Shown piece by piece: positions 26,599 through 35,497 of a stretch of 64,000 nt of DNA (positions are counted from its first letter, which is position 1; each line of letters begins with the position of its first letter). Under the pieces are notes generated by a model. The model saw only the letters and a list, made by a program, of their open reading frames with translations. It had not been told where the DNA came from and did not search any database. Source of the stretch: Streptomyces sp. NBC_01268 (lineage in GTDB: Bacteria; Actinomycetota; Actinomycetes; Streptomycetales; Streptomycetaceae). Location of the stretch: the NCBI RefSeq assembly GCF_036240795.1, contig NZ_CP108454.1, positions 5,022,001-5,086,000 on the forward strand, read 5' to 3'. The position numbers and the translations under genes were made by a program.

Positions 26599-27786
26599 AT
26601 GACCCTGCCCGAAACCACCACGGACACCACCGCGAGCGCCGTCGTGAGTACGGCCGCGACCACCGCCCGGGGCATCTCCGCGGACATCTCCGCGGACGGC
26701 ACCGGCGGCGAGGTGCTGCGGCCGCACGCCGAGGACGCCTTCGGCCACGAACTCGCCGCGCTCGCCGCCGCCGACGACCGGCCGCGCCCCACCCGCTGGC
26801 GGCTCTCGCCGTGGGCCGTCGCCACCTATCTCCTCGGCGGCACGCTGCCCGACGGCACCGTCATCACACCCAAGTACGTCGGCCCGCGCCGCATCGTCGA
26901 GGTCGCCGTCACCACCCTCGCCACCGACCGGGCCCTGCTCCTGCTCGGAGTCCCCGGCACCGCCAAGACCTGGGTCTCCGAGCACCTGGCCGCGGCCGTC
27001 AGCGGCGACTCCACCCTCCTCGTCCAGGGCACGGCCGGCACGCCCGAGGAAGCCATCCGGTACGGCTGGAACTACGCCCAGCTGCTCGCCCACGGCCCCA
27101 GCCGCGCCGCGCTCGTGCCCAGCCCCGTCATGCGCGCCATGGCCCAGGGCATGACCGCCCGGGTCGAGGAGCTCACCCGTATCCCGGCCGACGTGCAGGA
27201 CACCCTCATCACGGTGCTCTCCGAGAAGACCCTGCCGATCCCCGAGCTGGGCCAGGAGGTGCAGGCCGTCGGCGGGTTCAACCTCATCGCCACCGCCAAC
27301 GACCGCGACCGCGGCGTCAACGAGCTGTCCAGCGCCCTGCGCCGCCGCTTCAACACCGTCGTGCTGCCGCTGCCCGCCACCCCCGACGCCGAGGTCGACA
27401 TCGTCGCCCGGCGCGTCGACCAGATCGGGCGCTCCCTCGACCTGCCCGCCGTGCCCGAGGGCGTCGAGGAGATCCGCCGGGTCGTCACCGTCTTCCGCGA
27501 ACTGCGCGACGGGGTCACCACCGACGGGCGCACCAAGCTCAAGTCCCCCTCGGGGACCTTGTCCACGGCCGAGGCGATCTCCGTCGTCACCGGCGGCCTC
27601 GCCCTCGCCGCCCACTTCGGCGACGGCGTGCTCCGCTCCGCCGACGTCGCCGCCGGCCTCCTCGGCGCCGTCGTCCGCGACCCGGCCGCCGACCGCGTCG
27701 TGTGGCAGGAGTACCTGGAGACGGTCGTCCGCGAGAGAGACGGCTGGAAGGACTTCTACCGCGCCTGCCGCGAGGTGACGGCGTGA
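26599..27786 (+). CDS. MoxR-type AAA+ ATPase
   Basis: 395 residues with an N-terminal acidic extension. Walker A is GVPGTAKT (117-124). The Walker B/sensor region contains RVEELTRIPADVQDTLITVLSEK, and the arginine-finger region FNLIATANDRDRGVNELSSALRRRFN is intact. MoxR ATPases remodel or activate partner proteins, typically with a VWA protein encoded downstream, as here. Start ATG follows GGAGGGGGACCC. The stop overlaps the next gene's GTG (GTGA). Confidence 0.92.
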   Translation: MTLPETTTDTTASAVVSTAATTARGISADISADGTGGEVLRPHAEDAFGHELAALAAADDRPRPTRWRLSPWAVATYLLGGTLPDGTVITPKYVGPRRIVEVAVTTLATDRALLLLGVPGTAKTWVSEHLAAAVSGDSTLLVQGTAGTPEEAIRYGWNYAQLLAHGPSRAALVPSPVMRAMAQGMTARVEELTRIPADVQDTLITVLSEKTLPIPELGQEVQAVGGFNLIATANDRDRGVNELSSALRRRFNTVVLPLPATPDAEVDIVARRVDQIGRSLDLPAVPEGVEEIRRVVTVFRELRDGVTTDGRTKLKSPSGTLSTAEAISVVTGGLALAAHFGDGVLRSADVAAGLLGAVVRDPAADRVVWQEYLETVVRERDGWKDFYRACREVTA

Positions 27787-30251
27787 CCCGACCCGACGCC
27801 CCGGCGGGGCCCGCCCCCGGGCCCCTGCTGCTCGGGGTGCGGCACCACGGGCCCGGTTCCGCGCGGGCCGTGGCCGCCGCCCTGGACGCCGGGCGGCCCA
27901 AAGCCGTCCTGATCGAGGGACCGCCCGAGGCCGACACCCTCGTCGCGCTCGCCGCCGACGAGGGGATGCGGCCGCCCGTCGCGCTGCTCGCGCACGCCGT
28001 CGACGACCCGGGACGCGCGGCGTTCTGGCCGATGGCCGAGTTCTCGCCCGAGTGGGTCGCCCTGCGCTGGGCCCTCGACCACGGCGCCGAGGTCCGCTTC
28101 GTCGACCTGCCCGCCGCCCACACCCTCGCCGCGCCCGAACCGGCCCCCGACGAGGACGGCAGGGGCCGGGGACCGCGCGTCGACCCCGTCGCCGAGCTCG
28201 CCCGCGCCGCCGGATACGACGACGCCGAGCGCTGGTGGGAGGACGTGGTCGAACTGCGCGGCAGCACCGACCCCTTCGCCCCCTTCGAGGCCCTCGCCGA
28301 GGCCATGGGCGCCCTGCGCGAGGCGTACGGACACGGCGGACACCCGCGCGACCTGGTGCGCGAGGCCCACATGCGGCTGCGCCTGCGCGCCGCGCGGAAG
28401 GAGTTCGGCGACGACCTCGCCGTCGTCTGCGGCGCCTGGCACGTGCCCGCGCTGCGCCGCGCGACCACCGTCACCGCCGACCGGGCCCTCCTCAAGGGAC
28501 TGCCCAAGGTCAGGACCGAGCTGACCTGGGTGCCCTGGACCCACCGCCGGCTCGCCCGGCGCTCCGGCTACGGCGCGGGCATCGACGCGCCCGGCTGGTA
28601 CGCGCACCTGTTCACCGCCCCCGACCGCCCGCTCGAACGGTGGATGACCAAGGTCGCCGGCCTGCTCCGGGCCGAGGACCTGGCGGTCTCCTCCGCCCAT
28701 GTCATCGAGGCCGTCCGGCTCGCCGACACCCTCGCCGCGATGCGCGGGCGCCCGCTCGCCGGGCTCGGCGAGACCACCGACGCCGTCCGGGCCGTGATGT
28801 GCGACGGCTCCGACGTCCCCCTCGACCTGGTCCGCGACCGGCTCGTCGTCGGCGACGTCCTCGGCGGCGTCCCGGACGGCGCCCCCGCCGTGCCGCTCCA
28901 GCGCGACCTCGCCCGGCTCCAGCGCGGCCTGCGCCTCAAGCCCGAGGCCGAGCCGCGCGAGCTGGAGCTCGACCTCCGCAAGGACAACGACGCCGCCCGC
29001 AGCCGGCTGCTCCACCGGCTCAGGCTGCTCGGCGTCGACTGGGGAGCGCCCGCCGCCGGGCGCGCCTCCACCGGCACCTTCCGGGAGAGCTGGCGGCTGC
29101 GCTGGGAGCCGGAGCTGCACGTGCAGGTCGCCGAGGCGGGCGTGTGGGGCACCACCGTCGAGGCCGCGGCCACCGCGAGGGCCGAGGCCCGCGCCGTGGC
29201 CGCGCGGGACCTCGCCGCGCTCACCGCCCTCGCCGAGCAGTGCCTCCTCGCCGGGCTCACCGAGGCCCTGCCCGCCGTCCTCGCGGCGCTCGCCGACCGC
29301 GCCGCGCTCGACAGCGACGTCGCCCACCTCGCCCAGGCCCTGCCCGCCCTCGCCCGCTCCCTCCGCTACGGCGACGTACGCGCCACCGACACCACCGCCC
29401 TGCGCGAGGTCGCCGCCGGACTCGCCGAACGCATATGCGTCGGCCTCCCGCCGGCCTGCTCCGGCCTCGACACGGACGCGGCCACCGAGATGCGCGCCCG
29501 CCTGGACGCCGTCCACACGGCGATCGCCCTCCTCCCGGAGGGGCCCCGACCGGACGCCGCGGAGCGGGGCGACACGGAGCCGGACGCCGCGGAGCCGGGC
29601 GACGCAAGGCTGGGCGAGGCAGAGCCGGACGCCGCACAGCCCGAAGCCACCCTCGCCTCCCAGCCGCCGCCCCCCACCGGCCGTACCAGCCCTACCGCCC
29701 CTACCGCCCCCACTGCCCTCACCGCCCCCACCGCCCCCCTGCTGGTCGAGCGCTGGGCCGGGGTCCTGCGGCGGCTCGCCGGGCGGGAGCGCGTGCCCGG
29801 GGTGCTGCGGGGCCGGGCCACGCGGCTGCTGCTGGACGAGGGGCGGCTCGGGGAGGACGAGGCGGCCCGGCTCATGGGGCTCGCGCTCTCGCCCGGCACC
29901 CCGCCCGCCGACGCCGCCGCCTGGATCGAGGGCTTCGTCGGGGGCGCCTCCGGCGGCGGCCTGCTCCTCGTCCACGACGAACGGCTGCTCGCCCTCGTCG
30001 ACGGCTGGCTCGGCGCCGTACCCGCCGACGCGTTCACCGACGTGCTGCCGCTGCTGCGGCGCACGTTCTCGGCGTACGAGCCCGGGGTGCGCCGCACCCT
30101 CGGCGAGCTCGCCGCCCGCGGCCCCGCGGCCGGCGGCCCCACCCCGGCCGGCGCCGCGACCCCCGGCTTCGCCACCGCCCTCGACCAGGAGCGCGCCGAC
30201 GGCGTCCTGCCCCTGCTGCACCTCATCCTCGGCACGGAGGCCCCCGCATGA
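27783..30251 (+). CDS. DUF5682 family protein
   Basis: 822 residues. The N-terminal half matches DUF5682: LLGVRHHGPGSARAV at the start, KAVLIEGPPEADTL, and VCGAWHVPALRRATTV around residue 220. This arrangement resembles TraB/ChaN-like erythromycin-esterase-type folds with conserved His and Glu, so a hydrolase role is conceivable. The C-terminal half is helical with an Asp/Glu/Ala/Pro-rich insert (about 590-650) containing short APT repeats. The start GTG overlaps the MoxR stop and the stop overlaps the VWA start, so the three proteins are translationally coupled. Confidence 0.82.
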   Translation: MTRPDAPAGPAPGPLLLGVRHHGPGSARAVAAALDAGRPKAVLIEGPPEADTLVALAADEGMRPPVALLAHAVDDPGRAAFWPMAEFSPEWVALRWALDHGAEVRFVDLPAAHTLAAPEPAPDEDGRGRGPRVDPVAELARAAGYDDAERWWEDVVELRGSTDPFAPFEALAEAMGALREAYGHGGHPRDLVREAHMRLRLRAARKEFGDDLAVVCGAWHVPALRRATTVTADRALLKGLPKVRTELTWVPWTHRRLARRSGYGAGIDAPGWYAHLFTAPDRPLERWMTKVAGLLRAEDLAVSSAHVIEAVRLADTLAAMRGRPLAGLGETTDAVRAVMCDGSDVPLDLVRDRLVVGDVLGGVPDGAPAVPLQRDLARLQRGLRLKPEAEPRELELDLRKDNDAARSRLLHRLRLLGVDWGAPAAGRASTGTFRESWRLRWEPELHVQVAEAGVWGTTVEAAATARAEARAVAARDLAALTALAEQCLLAGLTEALPAVLAALADRAALDSDVAHLAQALPALARSLRYGDVRATDTTALREVAAGLAERICVGLPPACSGLDTDAATEMRARLDAVHTAIALLPEGPRPDAAERGDTEPDAAEPGDARLGEAEPDAAQPEATLASQPPPPTGRTSPTAPTAPTALTAPTAPLLVERWAGVLRRLAGRERVPGVLRGRATRLLLDEGRLGEDEAARLMGLALSPGTPPADAAAWIEGFVGGASGGGLLLVHDERLLALVDGWLGAVPADAFTDVLPLLRRTFSAYEPGVRRTLGELAARGPAAGGPTPAGAATPGFATALDQERADGVLPLLHLILGTEAPA

Positions 30252-31417
30252 CCCTCAGCCCCGACCGGCAGGAACCGGACGGCGAGCGCCTGCGCCGCTG
30301 GCGGCTCGTCCTCGGCGGCGGCGCGGCCGACGGCACCGGCCACGCCCTCACCGGCACCGACGCCGCCATGGACGGCGCCCTCACCGCGCTCTACGACCGG
30401 AAGAAGGGGGACCAGGACACCGGCCGCGACCGCTCGGCCGGGCTCGGCGGCTCGGCGCCCTCCGTCGCCCGTTGGCTCGGCGACATCCGGACGTACTTCC
30501 CCGGCTCCGTCGTCCAGGTGATGCAGCGCGACGCGATCGACCGGCTCGGGCTCGCCACCCTCCTCCTGGAGCCCGAGATGCTGGAGGCCGTCGAGGCGGA
30601 CGTCCACCTCGTCGGCACCCTGCTCTCCCTCAACAAGGCGATGCCGGAGACCACCAAGGACACCGCGCGGGCCGTCGTCCGCAAGGTCGTCGACGACCTG
30701 GAGAAGCGGCTCGCCACCCGCACCCGCGCCACCCTCACCGGCGCGCTGGACCGCTCGGCCCGGATCAGCCGGCCCCGCCACCGGGACATCGACTGGGACC
30801 GCACCATCCGCGCCAACCTCAAGAACTACCTCCCCGAACACCGCACGGTCGTCCCCGAGCGCCTCGTCGGCTACGGCCGGGCCTCGCAGTCGGTGAAGAA
30901 GGAGGTCGTCCTCTGCATCGACCAGTCCGGCTCCATGGCCGCCTCCGTCGTCTACGCCTCCGTCTTCGGCGCCGTCCTCGCCTCCATGCGCGCGATCGCC
31001 ACCCGCCTGGTCGTCTTCGACACCGCCGTCGTCGACCTCACCGACCGGCTCGACGACCCCGTCGACGTCCTCTTCGGCACCCAGCTCGGCGGCGGGACGG
31101 ACATCAACCGGGCGCTCGCCTACTGCCAGTCGAAGATCACCCGCCCCGCCGACACCGTCGTCGTCCTCATCAGCGACCTCTACGAGGGGGGCATCCGCGA
31201 CGAGATGCTGAAGCGGGTCGCCGCGATGAAGGCCTCCGGAGTGCAGTTCGTGTCCCTGCTCGCCCTCTCCGACGAGGGCGCGCCCGCCTACGACCGGGAG
31301 CACGCCGCCGCGCTCGCCGCGCTCGGCGCCCCCGCCTTCGCCTGCACCCCCGACCTCTTCCCGGAGATCATGGCCGCCGCCCTGGAGAAGCGTCCGCTCC
31401 CGGTACCCGAGGCCTGA
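30248..31417 (+). CDS. VWA domain-containing protein
   Basis: 389 residues. A helical N-terminal region is followed by a von Willebrand A domain with an intact MIDAS: DQSGSM (about 224-229), the Thr in GGGTDINRAL and Asp in LISDLYEGG. It is the expected partner of the MoxR ATPase. No signal or membrane helix is seen, so the module works in the cytosol. ATGA overlap with DUF5682. Confidence 0.9.
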   Translation: MTLSPDRQEPDGERLRRWRLVLGGGAADGTGHALTGTDAAMDGALTALYDRKKGDQDTGRDRSAGLGGSAPSVARWLGDIRTYFPGSVVQVMQRDAIDRLGLATLLLEPEMLEAVEADVHLVGTLLSLNKAMPETTKDTARAVVRKVVDDLEKRLATRTRATLTGALDRSARISRPRHRDIDWDRTIRANLKNYLPEHRTVVPERLVGYGRASQSVKKEVVLCIDQSGSMAASVVYASVFGAVLASMRAIATRLVVFDTAVVDLTDRLDDPVDVLFGTQLGGGTDINRALAYCQSKITRPADTVVVLISDLYEGGIRDEMLKRVAAMKASGVQFVSLLALSDEGAPAYDREHAAALAALGAPAFACTPDLFPEIMAAALEKRPLPVPEA

Positions 31418-31462
31418 CCGGGGCGGCAGGAGGTGCGGAATCCGTCGTGCGTGCGCCACCCG

Positions 31463-31483
31463 GTCGGGTGCCCGGGACCCGAC
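31463..31483 (+). terminator. Terminator after the VWA gene
   Basis: GTCGGGT-GCCCGGG-ACCCGAC is a 7-bp stem 46 bases after the stop; no T run follows. Confidence 0.45.
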
Positions 31484-31631
31484 TGAGGTCCATATCACAG
31501 TCGCGTCCCGGTACCCCTCACCCCGCGCCCCGGCGCGCCGTGAGGGCCACAACCCCCGCTCCCTGCCTGGCGCAAGGGCGTCCGGGGCACCCGTGGTCCC
31601 CTCCACGGAACGCCCCACCACCCCTACGTTC

Positions 31632-31646
31632 TGTGACCCGTATCAC
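31632..31646. promoter_or_regulatory. Crp/FNR-like site TGTGACCCGTATCAC
   Basis: TGTGA-N6-TCAC matches nine of the ten conserved positions of the classical CRP site, 176 bases before the sucC start. It differs from the Streptomyces GTG(N6)GNCAC form at one position. Confidence 0.35.
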
Positions 31647-31743
31647 CGCTCCGTTGTGATCTGCGATTTAGGGACCAACGGCCCACGGGGATAACCTGCG
31701 AGACGGACATGCCGCGTCCACGGACACCGTGTACGCCTCCCTA

Positions 31744-31759
31744 GTGACAGCGCAGTCAC
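31744..31759. promoter_or_regulatory. Inverted repeat GTGAC-N6-GTCAC
   Basis: A perfect 5-bp dyad with a 6-base spacer, 63 bases before the sucC start and near the expected promoter. Candidate operator. Confidence 0.35.
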
Positions 31760-31821
31760 GTTGCCCTTCGCGGCACGCCCACGCAGACAACGAACCGCGA
31801 TCATCTAGAAAAGGGACGCGC

Positions 31822-33000
31822 GTGGACCTGTTCGAGTACCAGGCGAGGGACCTCTTCGCCAAGCACGGTGTACCGGTGCTGGCCGGTGAAGTCATCGACA
31901 CGCCTGAGGCGGCGCGCGAGGCCACCGAGCGGCTTGGCGGAAAGTCGGTCGTCAAGGCGCAGGTGAAGGTCGGCGGCCGCGGCAAGGCCGGCGGCGTCAA
32001 GCTGGCCGCCACCCCGGACGAGGCCGTCGCCCGCGCGACGGACATCCTGGGCATGGACATCAAGGGCCACACGGTCCACAAGGTGATGATCGCGGAGACC
32101 GCTCCGGAGATCGTCGAGGAGTACTACGTCTCGTACCTCCTCGACCGCACCAACCGCACCTTCCTCGCCATGGCCTCCGTCGCCGGTGGCATGGACATCG
32201 AGGAGGTCGCCGAGAAGACCCCCGAGAAGCTGGCGAAGGTGCCGGTCGACTCCAACAAGGGCGTCGACATCGTCAAGGCCCGCGAGATCGTCGCCCAGGC
32301 GCAGTTCCCGGCCGAGGTCGCGGAGCAGGTCGCCGAGGTCCTCGTGACCCTGTGGAAGACCTTCGTCGCCGAGGACGCGCTCCTCGTCGAGGTCAACCCG
32401 CTGGCCAAGGTCGCCTCCGGCGACATCCTGGCCCTCGACGGCAAGGTGTCCCTCGACGAGAACGCCGACTTCCGTCAGCCCGAGCACGAGGCGCTCGAGG
32501 ACAAGGCCGCAGCCAACCCGCTCGAGGCTGCCGCCAAGGCCAAGGGCCTCAACTACGTGAAGCTGGACGGCTCCGTCGGCATCATCGGCAACGGCGCCGG
32601 CCTGGTCATGTCGACCCTGGACGTCGTCGCGTACGCCGGTGAGAACCACGGTGGCGTGAAGCCGGCCAACTTCCTCGACATCGGTGGCGGCGCCTCCGCC
32701 GAGGTCATGGCGAACGGCCTGGAGATCATCCTGGGCGACGAGGACGTCAAGTCCGTGTTCGTCAACGTCTTCGGTGGCATCACCGCCTGTGACGAGGTCG
32801 CCAACGGCATCGTCCAGGCCCTGGAGCTGCTCGCCTCGAAGGGCGAAGAGGTCACCAAGCCGCTGGTCGTGCGCCTCGACGGCAACAACGCCGAGCTGGG
32901 TCGCAAGATCCTGTCGGACGCCAACCACCCGCTGGTTCAGCGCGTGGACACCATGGACGGTGCGGCCGACAAGGCCGCCGAGCTCGCGGCTGCGAAGTAA
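31822..33000 (+). CDS. sucC: Succinyl-CoA synthetase, beta subunit (ADP-forming)
   Basis: 392 residues. With SucD it converts succinyl-CoA and ADP/GDP to succinate and ATP/GTP in the TCA cycle. The ATP-grasp N-terminus ([37 protein letters not shown]) and the C-terminal CoA-ligase domain ([42 protein letters not shown]) are complete. GTG start after AAAAGGGA. sucD follows after 17 bases. Confidence 0.98.
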   Translation: MDLFEYQARDLFAKHGVPVLAGEVIDTPEAAREATERLGGKSVVKAQVKVGGRGKAGGVKLAATPDEAVARATDILGMDIKGHTVHKVMIAETAPEIVEEYYVSYLLDRTNRTFLAMASVAGGMDIEEVAEKTPEKLAKVPVDSNKGVDIVKAREIVAQAQFPAEVAEQVAEVLVTLWKTFVAEDALLVEVNPLAKVASGDILALDGKVSLDENADFRQPEHEALEDKAAANPLEAAAKAKGLNYVKLDGSVGIIGNGAGLVMSTLDVVAYAGENHGGVKPANFLDIGGGASAEVMANGLEIILGDEDVKSVFVNVFGGITACDEVANGIVQALELLASKGEEVTKPLVVRLDGNNAELGRKILSDANHPLVQRVDTMDGAADKAAELAAAK

Positions 33001-33017
33001 GGGACGAGGACACAGCC

Positions 33018-33902
33018 ATGGCTATCTTCCTCAACAAGGACAGCAAGGTCATCGTCCAGGGCATGACCGGTGCCACGGGCATGAAGCACACCAAGCTCAT
33101 GCTGGGTGACGGCACCAACATCGTCGGTGGCGTGAACCCGCGCAAGGCCGGCACCTCCGTCGACTTCGACGGCACCGAGATCCCGGTCTTCGGCACCGTC
33201 GCCGAGGCGATGAAGGAGACCGGCGCCAACGTCTCGGTCCTCTTCGTCCCGCCGGCCTTCGCCAAGGCCGCCGTGGTCGAGGCGATCGACGCCGAGATCC
33301 CGCTCGCCGTGGTCATCACCGAGGGCATCGCCGTCCACGACTCCGCCGCGTTCTACGCGTACGCCGTGGAGAAGGGCAACAAGACCCGCCTCATCGGCCC
33401 GAACTGCCCCGGTCTCATCACCCCGGGCCAGTCCAACGCCGGCATCATCCCGGGCGACATCACGAAGCCGGGCCGCATCGGCCTGGTCTCGAAGTCCGGC
33501 ACGCTGACGTACCAGATGATGTACGAGCTCCGTGACCTCGGCTTCTCCTCCGCCGTCGGCATCGGTGGCGACCCGGTCATCGGCACCACGCACATCGACG
33601 CCCTGGCGGCCTTCGAGGCCGACCCGGACACCGACCTGATCGTCATGATCGGCGAGATCGGCGGCGACGCCGAGGAGCGTGCGGCCGACTTCATCAAGGC
33701 CAACGTCACCAAGCCGGTCGTCGGCTACGTCGCGGGCTTCACCGCGCCCGAGGGCAAGACCATGGGCCACGCCGGCGCCATCGTCTCCGGCTCCTCCGGC
33801 ACCGCCCAGGCGAAGAAGGAGGCCCTGGAGGCCGCGGGCGTCAAGGTCGGCAAGACCCCGACCGAGACGGCCAAGCTGGCGCGCGCGATCCTCGCGGGCT
33901 GA
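33018..33902 (+). CDS. sucD: Succinyl-CoA synthetase, alpha subunit
   Basis: 294 residues. The CoA-binding Rossmann domain is followed by the ligase domain with the phosphorylated histidine, His251, in [24 protein letters not shown] and GEIGGDAEE are the standard SucD motifs. Co-transcribed with sucC and closed by a strong terminator 48 bases later. Confidence 0.98.
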   Translation: MAIFLNKDSKVIVQGMTGATGMKHTKLMLGDGTNIVGGVNPRKAGTSVDFDGTEIPVFGTVAEAMKETGANVSVLFVPPAFAKAAVVEAIDAEIPLAVVITEGIAVHDSAAFYAYAVEKGNKTRLIGPNCPGLITPGQSNAGIIPGDITKPGRIGLVSKSGTLTYQMMYELRDLGFSSAVGIGGDPVIGTTHIDALAAFEADPDTDLIVMIGEIGGDAEERAADFIKANVTKPVVGYVAGFTAPEGKTMGHAGAIVSGSSGTAQAKKEALEAAGVKVGKTPTETAKLARAILAG

Positions 33903-33949
33903 ATCCAGGCACAGCGGTAGGCGGCCGGTCCGGCCGAGCCGACCGTACG

Positions 33950-34000
33950 CGAGCGGGCCCCGCCCCTCCCGGGAGACCGGGTGGGGGCGGGGCCCGCTCG
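33950..34000. terminator. Terminator shared by convergent sucD and HTH gene
   Basis: CGAGCGGGCCCCGCCCC pairs perfectly with GGGGCGGGGCCCGCTCG (17-bp stem, 17-base loop), followed by TTCT. Confidence 0.85.
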
Positions 34001-34013
34001 TTCTCGCGCGGCG

Positions 34014-35378
34014 TTACTCCGCTCGGGGGATCAGGCGCTCCGGGCCGGGGTTCGGCTCGGACCGCAGCCGGTCCCGCAGCTCCCTGTCCTCCGGGCCCAG
34101 CTTCTGCGGGCCGCCGCGGACCGGGACGCCCTCGACGACCTCGCCGGGCGCGTTCACCGGGATGTAGCGGGTCGGCGCGGTCGACACGGTGAAGGCCGTG
34201 GCGCAGATCAGCGCCGCCGTCACCCCGAAGACGGCCCTGGTCAGCAGCCGGGACCGGCGCTCGCTGCCGCTGCGCACGCTGCGCGCCGCGGGCAGGGTCG
34301 CCGTCGGCGCCTCCGCGACGAGGGCGCTCAACCGTCGCTGCAGGGCCTCGGGGTCGGCCAGACCGGGGACCCGCTGCCCGATGACGGTACGGGCGTGCAG
34401 CAGCCGGTTCCCGGCCGCCGGGGTGCTGGCCTCGGTCTCCGCCGCCGTCTCGGGCAGGTCGAGGCCGAGCCCGTCGTAGAGCAGGACGGTCCGGCGGTAC
34501 GGGGCCGGCAGCTCCAGGAGCGCCATGAGCAGGGCGCGCCGGGAGGCCTCGGTGGGTGCGGAGTCCGGGTGCCGGTGGCGGCGCCGGAAGCGGTGCCACG
34601 GGGAGAGCGCGTACTCGTACGCGGCGGCGCGCACCCAGCCGACCGGGTCCCGGTCGACGGCGACCTCGGGCCAGTGCTGCCAGGCGTGGTGAAAGGCCTG
34701 CTCGACGGACTCGCGGGAGAGGCTGCGGCGCCCGGTGAGCAGGTAGGTCTGGTGCACGAGGCCGGGCGCGGCGTACGCGTACAGCGCGTCGAAGGCCTGC
34801 TCGGGCGTGAGCCCGGGCTCGACGACGAGGGGTTCGGCGCCGAGCGCACCGACGCCGAGCGGCTCGACGCCGAGCGGTGCGTCGGGGTCCGGGGTCTCGG
34901 CCACCGCCGCCCCGGCGGGCTCCGCGGCCGGTTTCAGCCGCTCCTGGTGGGACGCGGGGACCTCGGGGGCCGTCCGGGTGACGCGGGGGGCCTGGCGAGA
35001 GGTGACCGGCTGTGCGGCGGGTGCCGCCTGCGCCGTCGGCGCCGGGGCCTTCGCCGCGGCCGCCGGAGCCGGGGCCGGTGACTTGGGCGGCCGGGCCGGG
35101 CCCTTGGCGGCCGGGCGGGGGCGGGTGGCGGCGGGGGCCGGCCGGGCGGGCTTCTCCGTACGGGGCGCGGTGGGCTCCTCGTACACGCCGAGCAGCTTCG
35201 CGTACGCCTCGCGTTTGCGTCCCCTGGGGGCGCTGCGGCCGGTCTCCCAGGAGCGGACGGTGGCGCGGGTGACGCCCATGGCCTCCGCGACCTGCTCCTC
35301 GCTCAAGGAGAGGGCCTCGCGGAGGCGTCGCTGCTCCTTGGGGGAGGGCAGCGAGACGGTCGGGCTCGTGGGGCTCAT
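34014..35378 (-). CDS. XRE-HTH / sigma-factor-like fusion with C-terminal membrane anchor
   Basis: 454 residues in four parts. An XRE-type HTH spans about 14-60 (LREALSLSEEQVAEAMGV, TRATVRSWETGR). A ~130-residue Pro/Ala linker follows. A helical domain at about 190-345 reads like ECF sigma region 2/4 (ESVEQAFHHAWQHWPEVAVD, DPVGWVRAAAYEYAL, LLELPAPYRRTVLLYDGLGL). Last come one membrane helix (about 380-398) and a ~55-residue outside tail. The combination suggests a membrane-tethered regulator with two DNA-binding modules; the sigma-like part lacks an obvious canonical -10 recognition helix, so promoter activity is uncertain. Start ATG gives MSPTSPTVSLPSPKEQ. Confidence 0.72.
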   Translation of the reverse strand: MSPTSPTVSLPSPKEQRRLREALSLSEEQVAEAMGVTRATVRSWETGRSAPRGRKREAYAKLLGVYEEPTAPRTEKPARPAPAATRPRPAAKGPARPPKSPAPAPAAAAKAPAPTAQAAPAAQPVTSRQAPRVTRTAPEVPASHQERLKPAAEPAGAAVAETPDPDAPLGVEPLGVGALGAEPLVVEPGLTPEQAFDALYAYAAPGLVHQTYLLTGRRSLSRESVEQAFHHAWQHWPEVAVDRDPVGWVRAAAYEYALSPWHRFRRRHRHPDSAPTEASRRALLMALLELPAPYRRTVLLYDGLGLDLPETAAETEASTPAAGNRLLHARTVIGQRVPGLADPEALQRRLSALVAEAPTATLPAARSVRSGSERRSRLLTRAVFGVTAALICATAFTVSTAPTRYIPVNAPGEVVEGVPVRGGPQKLGPEDRELRDRLRSEPNPGPERLIPRAE

Positions 35379-35497
35379 CGGTGTCGACCTCCCGCGATCA
35401 GCCGGTGCAGCTCTGGGCCGAAAAGTACATAAACGTATCTTGAGCGACACAACGGCCATTCGCCTGTTACGCGGGCAAACCGCGTGTCGCTGGCAGC

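Larger units (their letters stand above)
31484..31821 (+). promoter_or_regulatory. sucCD upstream region
   Basis: About 340 bases without a gene. It holds two dyads with Crp-like half-sites (listed separately) and the ribosome binding site AAAAGGGA 6-8 bases before the sucC GTG. A second hairpin-forming stretch, CTCACCCCGCGCC...GGCGCGCCGTGAG, lies near 31520-31550. Confidence 0.4.
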
